In this document: positions 53,151 to 62,127 of the stretch, in pieces
How positions within the stretch are numbered: the stretch's first letter is position 1
Layout of the letters: every line of letters starts with the position of its first letter
NCBI GenBank assembly: GCA_942493385.1
Contig: OW818699.1
Span: 1,736,001-1,800,000, forward strand
DNA from: UBA8389 sp942493385
Lineage (GTDB): Bacteria; Bacteroidota; Bacteroidia; Bacteroidales; UBA1402
Length of the DNA stretch: 64,000 nucleotides
Direction of reading: 5' to 3'
Notes under the pieces: generated by a model
The model's input: the letters and a program-made list of their open reading frames with translations, nothing else
What the model was told of the DNA's origin: nothing
The model's database searches: none
Translations under genes and position numbers: made by a program

Positions 53151-53226
53151 GCCGCTAACATCAGCTAAGCCACAGTAAACCAATGAAATACATTGGTTTC
53201 CCGCGCCCTAGCTACCCGTTATGCCC
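53151..53226 (+). other. attC4
   Basis: R'' GCCGCTAAC (53151-53159) pairs with cassette 4's start at 52043. R' GTTATGCCC begins at 53218. The leader of cassette 5 (53219-53537) follows and is of the long conserved kind. Confidence 0.93.
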
Positions 53227-53537
53227 AATTTTAGAGCCCGTTATTTTGGTATCTGCAATTTTGAATCAAATAAACAGCCTCAGAAGTTGTGCAACGTTCA
53301 TGATAGGGTTAATTTCAGTTTGCGGTTTCGGCCGACAAGAAAAATTGAGACAATTATGGCAATTGCAGATAAAGAAGACTGGTCATGATTTTTGCAATGG
53401 AAGATTCTTTTGATTGATTAGTTCCTGCTATCGATGAAGATACAGAATGTCAGATTCCTTCAAGTGATAAATAATTTCTTTGATTACGATTTGGCTAGAC
53501 GTTTTGCCATATTTTTAAATCGAAAATTTAAACAATT

Positions 53538-54062
53538 ATGAAAAATTCAACATTACTTAAGTTCATCCAATTATCAGTACTGCTGATATTTATCAGCTGT
53601 GGACAAAAGAGAACCGATTCACTCAAATCTTCTAATGATACTTTACTTTCAGCAGACAATTTGAGAACTGCTGATTCTATAGCTGATAAACCGTCAACTC
53701 CAACCATAACAATTGACACATTCTCAACAATGCCTACTGATGAGATGGATGGTGGTGGATGTTTTTTTGCAAATGATTCTATTGGTTACAATAAAGAATA
53801 CTTTATTTATGTTAATGATTTTGCTGAGACTTCATACATGAAAGTAAATGGGGCACTCGTAAAATTTAAACAAGTAAGTTACAAGCAGATTGATAATTCA
53901 TCAACTGTCACCAAGAGTAAGAGCGATACATATGATCTAACAATTGAGATGAAGAAGATTGGATCAGGATATGAAAGTACCATATATAATGGAACAATTA
54001 AGCTGACTGATAGGAGTGGAAATACCATCACAAGACAATTTTATGGGATTTGTGGATGTTGA
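53538..54062 (+). CDS. Cassette 5: small lipoprotein of unknown function
   Basis: The protein has 174 residues with a lipobox (VLLIFISCGQ). A Ser/Thr-rich linker (residues 25-60) leads to a beta-rich domain (GGGCFFANDSIGYNKEYFIY, VNDFAETSYMKVNG) with Cys residues at the end (FYGICGC). No family is recognised. The stop lies 18 bases before attC5. Confidence 0.78.
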   Translation: MKNSTLLKFIQLSVLLIFISCGQKRTDSLKSSNDTLLSADNLRTADSIADKPSTPTITIDTFSTMPTDEMDGGGCFFANDSIGYNKEYFIYVNDFAETSYMKVNGALVKFKQVSYKQIDNSSTVTKSKSDTYDLTIEMKKIGSGYESTIYNGTIKLTDRSGNTITRQFYGICGC

Positions 54063-54080
54063 TGGAGATAAAAAAAAACT

Positions 54081-54156
54081 GGGCATAACACCAGCTAAGC
54101 CACAGTAAACCAATGGAATACATTGGTTTCCCGCGCCCTAGCTACCCGTTATGCCC
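54081..54156 (+). other. attC5
   Basis: R'' GGGCATAAC (54081-54089) pairs with cassette 5's start at 53219. R' GTTATGCCC starts at 54148. Leader of cassette 6 (54149-54508) is of the long conserved kind and has no gene. Confidence 0.93.
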
Positions 54157-54508
54157 AATTTTAGAATCGCACATATTTTGGACCCTGCAATTGTGAAACA
54201 AACATCCAAGAGAAAGAAACAGCCTCAAAAGTGGTGCAATGTTCATGAAGGGATAATTACTGACTGCGGTTTCTGCCGACAAGAAAAGATTGAGACAAAT
54301 CATGGAAATTGCAGATAACGAAGACAGGTCATGCTTTTTTCATTGGAGATTATTTGGATTGATTTGTTCCTGCTAACCATGAAGATAATTGATATGGATT
54401 CTTGCAAGTGAAAGTTAATTCTCAGGCCAGATTCTGTTATACATTATTCCTAATTTTGGAATAGCTTCTTAATACAAACTATAATATTACACCCTTAACA
54501 CTTCAAGG

Positions 54509-55285
54509 ATGAAAGATAAGTTACGATTAATAGGATGTGTGATTTTAATAATATTTATGACCAGTGGTGGTGTGTTTCAGCCTCAGATGGTCGACATTCC
54601 ATTGATTGACAAAAAGTCCGAAGTTCGAATAGACGGTGGAATCACTCTTTTAACCACGCCTTATGCGACATTTACATATGCAATAACCGATAAAATTGCC
54701 ATACAAGCATTTGGGCATGTTGGTGGCTTTAATTCCAGTGTGAATCATATGCAGGGGGCGATCGGTTATTTCAAAGATTTTGGGCACAAAAACATATTGG
54801 AGTGGTATTTTGGCTATGGATATGGACATGCCAATTTTGATTATAGTACAGTATTGAAAAATAATAATGGCTCTGATCCTTATGGTTATGGATATTATGG
54901 AAGTGGATATGAAGGATCTTATATCTATGAGCTTCTCAATAATAAAACGTGGAGTTATCAGGAATATTTTACTCAAATAAATTATGGATTAATTGGTTTT
55001 GATTTTGCGAATATGGATTTTGGATTCTCATTAAAGGCTGGATATTTGTATTCGGATTTGTCAAATTATGACTTTCACGGGCCTGCTATTGACGGTAATC
55101 AACTTGAACACTATACAAAAAATAGTATTCTATTAGAGCCATTAGCATTTATTCGTTTAGGTAGTAAAAAGTTGAAATTCAGTTTAAAAGTGGGTGATAA
55201 TTGGATCTATAATTTGTCAAGATCTGATGTTTCGATTCCACATGCTCGATTAAATGCTGGAATTGGAATAAACTATAAATTTTAA
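54509..55285 (+). CDS. Cassette 6: outer-membrane beta-barrel-like protein
   Basis: The protein has 258 residues. A hydrophobic N-terminus (LIGCVILIIFMTSGGVFQ) acts as export signal, followed by the motif PQMVDIPLIDKKSEVRIDGG and alternating beta strands (AIQAFGHVGG, LEWYFGYGYGHANFDY, FGFSLKAGYLYSD) ending in YKF, as in outer-membrane barrels. A homologue fills cassette 14 (63644 on), so this gene family has at least two members in the array. Confidence 0.78.
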   Translation: MKDKLRLIGCVILIIFMTSGGVFQPQMVDIPLIDKKSEVRIDGGITLLTTPYATFTYAITDKIAIQAFGHVGGFNSSVNHMQGAIGYFKDFGHKNILEWYFGYGYGHANFDYSTVLKNNNGSDPYGYGYYGSGYEGSYIYELLNNKTWSYQEYFTQINYGLIGFDFANMDFGFSLKAGYLYSDLSNYDFHGPAIDGNQLEHYTKNSILLEPLAFIRLGSKKLKFSLKVGDNWIYNLSRSDVSIPHARLNAGIGINYKF

Positions 55286-55293
55286 AAAAAACT

Positions 55294-55369
55294 GGGCATA
55301 ACATCAGCTAAGCCACAGTAAACCAATGAAATACATTGGTTTCCCGCGCCCTAGCTACCCGTTATAAGC
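55294..55369 (+). other. attC6
   Basis: R'' GGGCATAAC (55294-55302) pairs with cassette 6's start at 54149. R' GTTATAAGC begins at 55361. Confidence 0.93.
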
Positions 55370-55553
55370 CATTTTAGAGCCCGCCATTCTGGTCTCTGCA
55401 ATTTTGAATCAAAGAAACAGCCTCAGAAGTGGTGCTACTTTTATGTAAGAAAATTCAGATAGAGATTTCGACCATGAAATTTTGGGATTACAGTTTGTCT
55501 GATTTTTGGAATTCCAGATTCCTATTTGCGATACATTTATAAAATAGAATGAT

Positions 55554-55937
55554 ATGACAAAGAACATCAACGAAATTAGGACTGACATTTTTAACCAGAT
55601 AAGTAAGACCTATCGGACAATAAATCCGACTTTGAGCGATGTGTTGACTTTGGATAGTTTAACCGGCAGAGAAGCAGATGGACTTGAGATTCAATTGAAG
55701 AAGATTAAGAAGGAATATGTTGGATATTTGATATTTACAATTATTAGTTCTGTAATATTGACTGCATTTTCAATATTTGAAATTGTAAGATTAAGCCATC
55801 TCAGTTATTCACATGGTTTTCTTACAATGATTACTTTGTCATTTTTGATTGTGACCTTTAGGTCGCGGATATTCATAAAAACCATTGAGAATCAGATTTT
55901 TTTACATCGACTTCTAAACAAAATTGATAAGAAATGA
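55554..55937 (+). CDS. Cassette 7, gene 1: small membrane protein with two transmembrane segments
   Basis: The protein has 127 residues. Two hydrophobic segments lie at about 58-80 (GYLIFTIISSVILTAFSIFE) and 89-105 (FLTMITLSFLIVTF). The first 55 residues are polar with a helical pattern. Function is unknown. A second small membrane protein follows in the same cassette. Confidence 0.72.
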   Translation: MTKNINEIRTDIFNQISKTYRTINPTLSDVLTLDSLTGREADGLEIQLKKIKKEYVGYLIFTIISSVILTAFSIFEIVRLSHLSYSHGFLTMITLSFLIVTFRSRIFIKTIENQIFLHRLLNKIDKK

Positions 55938-56003
55938 TAATTGATTTTCAACTTGTTCACTAAGACAAATTCAACAATAAATAGACTAATAGTATATTAA
56001 AAA

Positions 56004-56216
56004 TTGATTAACATGTATGAGATCTTATCAGCAATTCTAGTTTTCGGATTACCACTAACATTCTTCATTTTATTTTTCATCGGAATAGTAACCAAGAAAA
56101 AAAGACTTTGGGTGACATCCTTGATTTTTTTAATCATAATTGTAATAGCTGAGTTTACTTGGTTTACTCCTGTGAAAGAGACAAAGATCGAATATCGATC
56201 AGCTCAACCAAATTAA
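56004..56216 (+). CDS. Cassette 7, gene 2: small membrane protein
   Basis: The protein has 70 residues with two hydrophobic segments (AILVFGLPLTFFILFFIGIV and VTSLIFLIIIVIAEF) separated by KKKRLW. The ATG at 56013 is an alternative. No family is recognised. It lies 12 bases before attC7. Confidence 0.65.
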   Translation: MINMYEILSAILVFGLPLTFFILFFIGIVTKKKRLWVTSLIFLIIIVIAEFTWFTPVKETKIEYRSAQPN

Positions 56217-56228
56217 AGAAAAAAAAAC

Positions 56229-56306
56229 GGCTTATAACATCAGCTAAGCCACAGTAAACCAATGAAATACATTGGTTTCCCGCGCCCTAGCTACCCGTTA
56301 GTGGTC
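56229..56306 (+). other. attC7
   Basis: R'' GGCTTATAAC (56229-56238) pairs over ten bases with cassette 7's start (GTTATAAGCC at 55361). R' GTTAGTGGTC begins at 56297. Confidence 0.93.
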
Positions 56307-56514
56307 ATTTTAGAAGCGCACATATTTTGGCAATTACGATTTTGAAATAAACTTCAAAGAGAAAGAAACAGCCTCAAGAGTGGTGTAATGTTTTAGAAAG
56401 ATATTGGAGATTTCGGTTTATGCAGATATCAATAGATTAATAGCGTGTTTGGCTTTTGTAGATAATGTATTTGGCGGATAGGGTTCAGCATAAAATAATT
56501 TTTGAATTTGAATA

Positions 56515-56736
56515 ATGTCAAAACAAGACTTATCAAAAATGACAGGTCGCCAGTTGTTAGAATTCCTAACTTTTCAGCCTGGTGAATATGCTCAAACACT
56601 TATGACCGCGTTCGTATCGATTGGAGAAGATTTGTTTCCTATGTTGGAGGAATGTCAACGGACTGGGAAAAGGATCGCGATCCTGGACTCGATGACGGAT
56701 GTAAATGACCCACCAATCACGGTGTTCATGGAATGA
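56515..56736 (+). CDS. Cassette 8, gene 1: small soluble protein of unknown function
   Basis: The protein has 73 residues: KMTGRQLLEFLTFQPGEYAQ, then MLEECQRTGKRIAILD. No signal or transmembrane segment is present. No family is recognised. The ATG directly follows the 217-base leader. Confidence 0.6.
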   Translation: MSKQDLSKMTGRQLLEFLTFQPGEYAQTLMTAFVSIGEDLFPMLEECQRTGKRIAILDSMTDVNDPPITVFME

Positions 56737-56910
56737 TTAAGCATTTTAGATATGATAACTTGACTAAAGCTACCGCGCAATATTCAATGCAAATTGAGAA
56801 TAATGTGATAACAGATTTCGAGTCCATACTGTAGATTTTTTAGATATTTCTTTCTGTATAAAAGATAAATTATTGCAGGCCATTTAGCTGATATCCAATT
56901 TGTTTAACTT

Positions 56911-57273
56911 ATGATAATGCTTATGATAGTTCCAGCATCATTAATGATTTTTCAGCTAATCTTATTTTTTTTCTTGCCTCTTATTTTTCAATTATTGATG
57001 GGTCACAAAGCACTAAGAGGAAAAATTCGAATGAGATTCTGGGTTGCATGTTTGATTAGTATAATTGGTCAGATTTTATTGACAGTGATACTTCTAATAT
57101 CATTGGCAAACAATATAACACAGTCTGGTAACCACGATGGCCTCGGTATGGCCATTTTCGGAAGATTGGGACTACTTATGATTGCTATAATACTTATAGT
57201 GATTGGTACTCAACTGATTATTAGGCGAAAGAAAGAAAAAAAACGACCACTAACATCAGCTAAGCCACAGTAA
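56911..57273 (+). CDS. Cassette 8, gene 2: small membrane protein with three transmembrane segments
   Basis: The protein has 120 residues with hydrophobic segments near 5-30 (LMIFQLILFFFLPLIFQLLM), 43-66 and 82-105. The Lys-rich tail and stop codon lie inside attC8: the last nine codons (RPLTSAKPQ) read into the attC site. The end of this protein is therefore set by the recombination site. Function unknown. Confidence 0.68.
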   Translation: MIMLMIVPASLMIFQLILFFFLPLIFQLLMGHKALRGKIRMRFWVACLISIIGQILLTVILLISLANNITQSGNHDGLGMAIFGRLGLLMIAIILIVIGTQLIIRRKKEKKRPLTSAKPQ

Positions 57274-57322
57274 ACCAATGAAATACATTGGTTTCCCGCG
57301 CCCTAGCTACCCGTTATACCTC
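57245..57322 (+). other. attC8
   Basis: R'' GACCACTAAC (57245-57254) pairs over ten bases with cassette 8's start (GTTAGTGGTC at 56297). R' GTTATACCTC begins at 57313. The stop of the gene before it lies within this site. Confidence 0.93.
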
Positions 57323-57476
57323 ATTTTAGAGCGCACATACTTTGGTCCCTGCAATTTTGAATCAAACATCCAAGAGGAAGAAACAGCCTCAGAAGTAATG
57401 CGACTTTTATGAAAGAATCGAATGACTGCGAATTAAATAAGTTTTATCCGTTTATCAGAATTTTTAAAATCCTAAT

Positions 57477-58544
57477 ATGAAAAGATTACAAATCATTCAA
57501 GTTTTTTTATTTCTAATTGTTTCGTCACAAGTGGTTTTTTGCCAAACGAAAGATAATGATCTTTCAAAAAGGTATCAGAATGCAATTGCTCTTATGGATA
57601 TTGGAAAGATCGATGAAAGTATAATTGCACTAAATGAAGCGATAAGTCTATACCCCAAATTGTTTGACTTTCGATACGAATTAGCATATGCGTACTATCT
57701 TAAAGAGGATTATAAACAAACAATTACGATTTTAAATAAACTTAAGAATCACAAAGATGCTTCAGACCGATTATTCCAATTGATGGGTAACAGCTATGAT
57801 GTGATAGGTGATAGTGTTAAAGCCCTTAAAACATATGATTTAGGACTTAAGCGATTTCCAAATTCAGGGAAATTGTATCTCGAGAAGGGGAATGTTTATT
57901 TGAATAATAAGAATTACTATAAAGCATTGAATTTCTATGAATTGGGGATAAGAGCGGATCCCAAATTCTCATCTAACTATTATCGGGCGACATTGATTTA
58001 CTGTGGTTCGACAGAACAGGTCTGGGGGATGATTTATGGAGAGATTTTCATGAACCTAGAACGTAACTCAAAGAGAACGGTAGATATTAGCAAATTACTT
58101 TTTGATACATATAAGAGTCAAATTGAGTTTCCTTCAGACACTTCCATTTCTGTTAGTTTTTCTCTCAATGCAAATATTGGCATAAACAAGTCTTATGGTT
58201 CGATGAAATTGCCATTTGGAGTTGGGGCTTATGAACCAACATTATTGATGTCAATGTTGAAGGAAAAGACAATTGATTTGGCATCTTTGAATAGAATTAG
58301 GACAAATTTTGTTGATCGTTATTTTCAAATGCAATTCAATACAAAATATCCAAATGTTCTGTTTGATTTTCAAAAAGACATAATGAATGCAGGTCATTTA
58401 GAAGCATATAATTACTGGATATTGATGAAGGGAGATGAAGTCGGATTTGGTAAATGGGTTTCTGATAATAAAGAAAAATGGGATGCATTTGTAACTTGGT
58501 TTACTCAGAATAAAATCAACGTTGATACAGAAATCAAGAAATAA
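57477..58544 (+). CDS. Cassette 9: exported TPR-repeat protein
   Basis: The protein has 355 residues with a signal peptide (VFLFLIVSSQVVFCQ). Four or five tetratricopeptide repeats cover residues 30-180: YQNAIALMDIGKIDESIIAL, LFDFRYELAYAYYLKEDYKQ, KLYLEKGNVYLNNKNYYKAL. The C-terminal half (ISVSFSLNANIGINKSYGSM) is of unknown type. It may scaffold protein contacts in the periplasm. Confidence 0.8.
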   Translation: MKRLQIIQVFLFLIVSSQVVFCQTKDNDLSKRYQNAIALMDIGKIDESIIALNEAISLYPKLFDFRYELAYAYYLKEDYKQTITILNKLKNHKDASDRLFQLMGNSYDVIGDSVKALKTYDLGLKRFPNSGKLYLEKGNVYLNNKNYYKALNFYELGIRADPKFSSNYYRATLIYCGSTEQVWGMIYGEIFMNLERNSKRTVDISKLLFDTYKSQIEFPSDTSISVSFSLNANIGINKSYGSMKLPFGVGAYEPTLLMSMLKEKTIDLASLNRIRTNFVDRYFQMQFNTKYPNVLFDFQKDIMNAGHLEAYNYWILMKGDEVGFGKWVSDNKEKWDAFVTWFTQNKINVDTEIKK

Positions 58545-58561
58545 AAAAGATAAAAAAAAAC

Positions 58562-58639
58562 GAGGTATAACATCAGCTAAGCCACAGTAAACCAATGAAA
58601 TACATTGGTTTCCCGCGCCCTAGCTACCCGTTAGCTGCC
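58562..58639 (+). other. attC9
   Basis: R'' GAGGTATAAC (58562-58571) pairs with cassette 9's start (GTTATACCTC at 57313). R' GTTAGCTGCC begins at 58630. Confidence 0.93.
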
Positions 58640-58843
58640 ATGTTAGAGCGCGTAGGTTTCGGTCCCTGCAATTTTGAATCAAACATCCAAGATAAAGAAA
58701 CAGCCTCAGAAGATTTGCAATCTTCGCGAAAGACAGTAAAAGGATTTATTTCAGATTTTGTGGTATTATTAAGCATATATGATTATCCATTTGACAGTTG
58801 TTATGGCCAATTAAAGAAAGCGCATCATATAAACATTGCTGAT

Positions 58844-59404
58844 ATGAAAAAAGAAAAAATTTCCTTCTTACTTTTCTTCTTAATGTTCTGCTTGATTGTA
58901 AAAGCAGATAATTTACAAAGTGTTTTAAAGGTAGATGATTTGCCGAGAACTCGATCTGTAAAAGCGGTTGTATGTGTTCAATTAGAAAACTTAGCTGACT
59001 ATCCGGATATTTCTGTAATCGGATTGCCAATGAATATGGGTTACAAAAAATCAAATAGCGCATTTGAGTTTAAATCTGGAACTAGCTATTTGATTCAAAG
59101 ATTTTGTCCAATTACCATCTACGCGATAAATAGGGAATATCTGAAAGTCATGGGGATTAAAAATATTGATTGGGAAAATGATAAGCATGTCATTAAGTCA
59201 AATCTTATAATTGACGCAAAGAAATGTAATATTGAAACGCCTATTATAATGGTGCAACTCAATTACAAAATTGCTGGATTTCTGGATTCAAGAATTGTCA
59301 TTTATAAATCAAGTGAAACTGTCATTTGTAAAGATATTAAACCCAATTTCGTTCAAATATATGGCTACCCCGGGGATAGTTCAAAACTTCGTCAGAAGTT
59401 TTAA
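58844..59404 (+). CDS. Cassette 10: secreted protein of unknown function
   Basis: The protein has 186 residues. The frame is open from 58595, inside attC9, but the ATG at 58844 starts a signal peptide (ISFLLFFLMFCLIVKA). The mature part (VVCVQLENLADYPDISVIGL, YLIQRFCPITIYAINREYLK) is mixed alpha/beta and matches no family I know. About 230 non-coding bases follow before attC10; I see nothing in them. Confidence 0.72.
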   Translation: MKKEKISFLLFFLMFCLIVKADNLQSVLKVDDLPRTRSVKAVVCVQLENLADYPDISVIGLPMNMGYKKSNSAFEFKSGTSYLIQRFCPITIYAINREYLKVMGIKNIDWENDKHVIKSNLIIDAKKCNIETPIIMVQLNYKIAGFLDSRIVIYKSSETVICKDIKPNFVQIYGYPGDSSKLRQKF

Positions 59405-59636
59405 GGATCTGCTTCTAGTCAGTAAAGTAGTTTTTCAGATTAGATTCGTGCAATAAACTTAAGTGATGATAAGTATTATGAATTGATGTTTCTTAAAAGT
59501 TGATTACTTACTACCATTATTGGGATGATTGTACTAATTATGTTGGATAGGATAAAATATCCCAAGCCATTGATTGACAATGGGGATTAACGAGATTTTG
59601 AAATTGAGAAGATTGATAATAAGAATAAAAAAACAC

Positions 59637-59714
59637 GGCAGCTAACATCAGCTAAGCCACAGTAAACCAATGAAATACATTGGTTTACCGCGCCCTAGCT
59701 ACCCGTTAGCACTC
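59637..59714 (+). other. attC10
   Basis: R'' GGCAGCTAAC (59637-59646) pairs with cassette 10's start (GTTAGCTGCC at 58630). R' GTTAGCACTC begins at 59705. The 363-base leader of cassette 11 follows; it has no gene I trust. Confidence 0.93.
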
Positions 59715-60068
59715 ATTGTAGAGCCCGTAGGTTTAGTTTTCTGCAATTGTATGAGTAAGAGAAAGAGAATCCGGTCTTGGCCTGTGCTGATATTTAAGAA
59801 ATGGAAATCGTGTGGTTGTTTCAGTAGGGTGGTGGATTCAGATACAGAGTTCTATTTTGATTGTTGCGATTCCGTTTACAGATAACGATACGATTGGGAT
59901 ATTGAATCTTTCGATTTTTGTGATTGCAGATTACCTGATTTTGGAACTGCATTTCTGATTTTGTGGTAGTTCTTCGATTTCCTAGTAATACTGTACTTTT
60001 AAAAGCAGTAATTGTGATTGAAGACGTTTTCACTTGAAATTTTATAGTGCATTAAATATCGTAGTAAA

Positions 60069-60749
60069 ATGAGATCATTGATTAATATTGTACTAATAAT
60101 TACGTTGTATTCTTGTACGAGTGTCAATAATGGTAAAAACAATGAATTGATAGGTTCACTCAATTTCAATTTGTCTAGTAATGAAAAATGGCAGGATACT
60201 TTAGATGTATATAATAGCGAAATGATGAACTCATGGTTGAGCATGTATAAACCAGATTTATTTACTGAATCATTTTGTGGCCCAGGCTACAACTTGCCAT
60301 TAATTGGTGATGATGTGAGAAAATATGATTTATTAACAGTCCCGAATTATATTGTTGATTATGATAAACTTCTTTCATTTTCTTCAAATGCATCGATTGG
60401 AGACATATTAATCCTAAGAAAAAATAGAGCAGATGGTTTCTTGGTAAATAAGAATAGGTTTATTTTTACTGCCACATTAAAATATCAGGCTGGTAAATGG
60501 AATACAATTGGATATGGACCAATTTTCAAGCAAATTTCTGATAGCTTATCATTTTTATACTTTACTAAAAAAGTCAATTTTTTTGTTGTGTCGGTAAAAA
60601 CTTCTGCTGGAAGTAATGCATACGAAAGTGAATTTGTTGTGTATGATAATAAAGAACTCTATAGTTTGAGTTCAAATGGAAGTAGTCAATTGTTTAAAAA
60701 TGCATTAATACATTTCAAGAAAAAAATAAATTCAGGAAATACTTGGTGA
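60069..60749 (+). CDS. Cassette 11: lipoprotein of unknown function
   Basis: The protein has 226 residues with a lipobox (LIITLYSCTS). It has a Ser/Asn-rich linker and then a folded domain (SMYKPDLFTESFCGPGYNLP, SFSSNASIGDILILRKNRAD). No family is recognised. About 170 non-coding bases lie between the stop and attC11. Confidence 0.75.
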   Translation: MRSLINIVLIITLYSCTSVNNGKNNELIGSLNFNLSSNEKWQDTLDVYNSEMMNSWLSMYKPDLFTESFCGPGYNLPLIGDDVRKYDLLTVPNYIVDYDKLLSFSSNASIGDILILRKNRADGFLVNKNRFIFTATLKYQAGKWNTIGYGPIFKQISDSLSFLYFTKKVNFFVVSVKTSAGSNAYESEFVVYDNKELYSLSSNGSSQLFKNALIHFKKKINSGNTW

Positions 60750-60920
60750 TAATCTTATTAAAGTGTAATCAAAATTCTCATGTTTGAAAGTGAGAAAGAA
60801 ACGGCTTCGCCGAGGATTGCCAGTGCTGTAGTTTAGAACATACCTCTTATTTGATGATTGGAAAATTAAGAAATGTGCTGATAAATAACTGATATATAAC
60901 TGAATAAGAAGAAAAACAAC

Positions 60921-60998
60921 GAGTGCTAACACCAGCTAAGCCACAGTAAACCAATGAAATACATTGGTTTACCGCGCCCTAGCTACCCGTTAGGGGCA
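60921..60998 (+). other. attC11
   Basis: R'' GAGTGCTAAC (60921-60930) pairs with cassette 11's start (GTTAGCACTC at 59705). R' GTTAGGGGCA begins at 60989. The first 140 bases of cassette 12 are non-coding. Confidence 0.93.
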
Positions 60999-61131
60999 AC
61001 TAAAGAACGCACATATTTTGGTTCCTGCTATTGTGAAACAAAGAAAGAAATGAGCGTGGGGTTTTGGCCGGACGATGGCGAGTGTTAATGTTCAACTTCT
61101 ACAAGTGTCCGATTATTAGAAAGATGGATAT

Positions 61132-61464
61132 CTACGTAATAATCGGATTAAGATCGACGGATAATCCTAATGCCTCAGCAATGCGATAAAATGTGGATAC
61201 CTTAGGCTCAGTTTTCCCATTCTCGATTCGTGAGATGTATGATTTGTTTGCGCCTAATCGATTTGCGAGTTCTTCTTGAGTCAAATGGGCGCTCTTTCGA
61301 GCATCTTCAATTAGTTGACCAGTGTAATAGGCACGAGCCTCTTTTGAAAACTTCTCGCGTGATGCAGTGCCAACCACTCCATATTTCCGATCGAGGACTT
61401 CGTTAAAGGTTGGAAGTTTATTCAACTTCTCAACATCGATTTCTTTTCCGTTAAATGTATTCAT
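61132..61464 (-). CDS. Cassette 12: XRE-family antitoxin
   Basis: The protein has 110 residues. The HTH is clear (LTQEELANRLGANKSYISRI, then ENGKTEPKVSTFYRIAEALG). The N-terminal part (LPTFNEVLDRKYGVVGTASR) matches the antitoxin at 39105. Its start overlaps the toxin stop by four bases. It is the antitoxin of a HigB/HigA-like pair, placed against the array direction. Confidence 0.92.
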   Translation of the reverse strand: MNTFNGKEIDVEKLNKLPTFNEVLDRKYGVVGTASREKFSKEARAYYTGQLIEDARKSAHLTQEELANRLGANKSYISRIENGKTEPKVSTFYRIAEALGLSVDLNPIIT

Positions 61465-61793
61465 ATAATGTCCTCCATTATTTTAATTGCTTTCGCGATT
61501 TGTTTGTCGTAATCAGCTGTTGACTTTTTTAGAAAACCGTTCAATACAATAATTCTATTTGCATTTATAAAATTTATGTTGTCAGCAGCAAACAAAATGA
61601 CCCTGTATTCATTGTCCACAGAGATTCTCATTTCATAAAACTTAGTGTTGACGAGGTGCTTTACAAACTTCGTGCTTACATTCCTTTCATAGCGGATTTG
61701 ATCAATAATATAATCCACCTTCTTTATGGTCCGAGCGTTGAGCGAACTATAAAATTCTTCAAATGCAGGTGTTATACTGAGTGATCTCTCCAT
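61461..61793 (-). CDS. Cassette 12: HigB/RelE-like toxin
   Basis: The protein has 110 residues. The RelE fold is seen in VSTKFVKHLVNTKFYEMRIS, then VDNEYRVILFAADNINFINA and ANRIIVLNGFLKKSTADYDK. It precedes the antitoxin, as in HigBA-like pairs. It has its own promoter (61798-61829) only 5 bases upstream of the ATG, so the mRNA may be leaderless or nearly so. Confidence 0.92.
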   Translation of the reverse strand: MERSLSITPAFEEFYSSLNARTIKKVDYIIDQIRYERNVSTKFVKHLVNTKFYEMRISVDNEYRVILFAADNINFINANRIIVLNGFLKKSTADYDKQIAKAIKIMEDII

Positions 61794-61797
61794 GATG

Positions 61798-61829
61798 CAA
61801 AGATAGTCAGAAGTTGATTAACTATACAA
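61798..61829 (-). promoter_or_regulatory. Promoter of the cassette 12 toxin-antitoxin pair
   Basis: On the minus strand TTG (61829-61827), 21 bases, then TATCTTTG (61805-61798), a match to TAnnTTTG. Transcription would start at or near the toxin ATG (61793). Confidence 0.55.
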
Positions 61830-62032
61830 CTTTGTGAATAAATTTTTGCACTTTTGCTTGTCATAAATGCAAATCTCGTCAGATAATGATTGATGATGAC
61901 TAGATTTTCGGGATTGATTGATAAATATTAAACACGACAATGGCGATTGCTAATATTGAATTTCGATAAATATGAAGATCGTTAAAGTCCTAGGGATATG
62001 TATTATACGGCGAATGATGAATAAAAATTAGC

Positions 62033-62110
62033 TGCCCCTAACATCAGCTAAGCCACAGTAAACCAATGAAATACATTGGTTTCCCGCGCCCTAGCTACCC
62101 GTTAGCTGCA
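62033..62110 (+). other. attC12
   Basis: R'' TGCCCCTAAC (62033-62042) pairs with cassette 12's start (GTTAGGGGCA at 60989). R' GTTAGCTGCA begins at 62101. About 200 non-coding bases precede it, holding the toxin-antitoxin promoter. Confidence 0.93.
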
Positions 62111-62127
62111 ATTAAAGAATCCGGCAA

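Noticed and set aside
53183..53413. 76-codon frame starting in attC4
   Set aside because: Starts at the attC hairpin ATG and covers the conserved non-coding leader; no ribosome binding site. Kept only as a finding on attC frames.
59670..59885. 71-codon frame starting in attC10
   Set aside because: Same reason as for 53183-53413.
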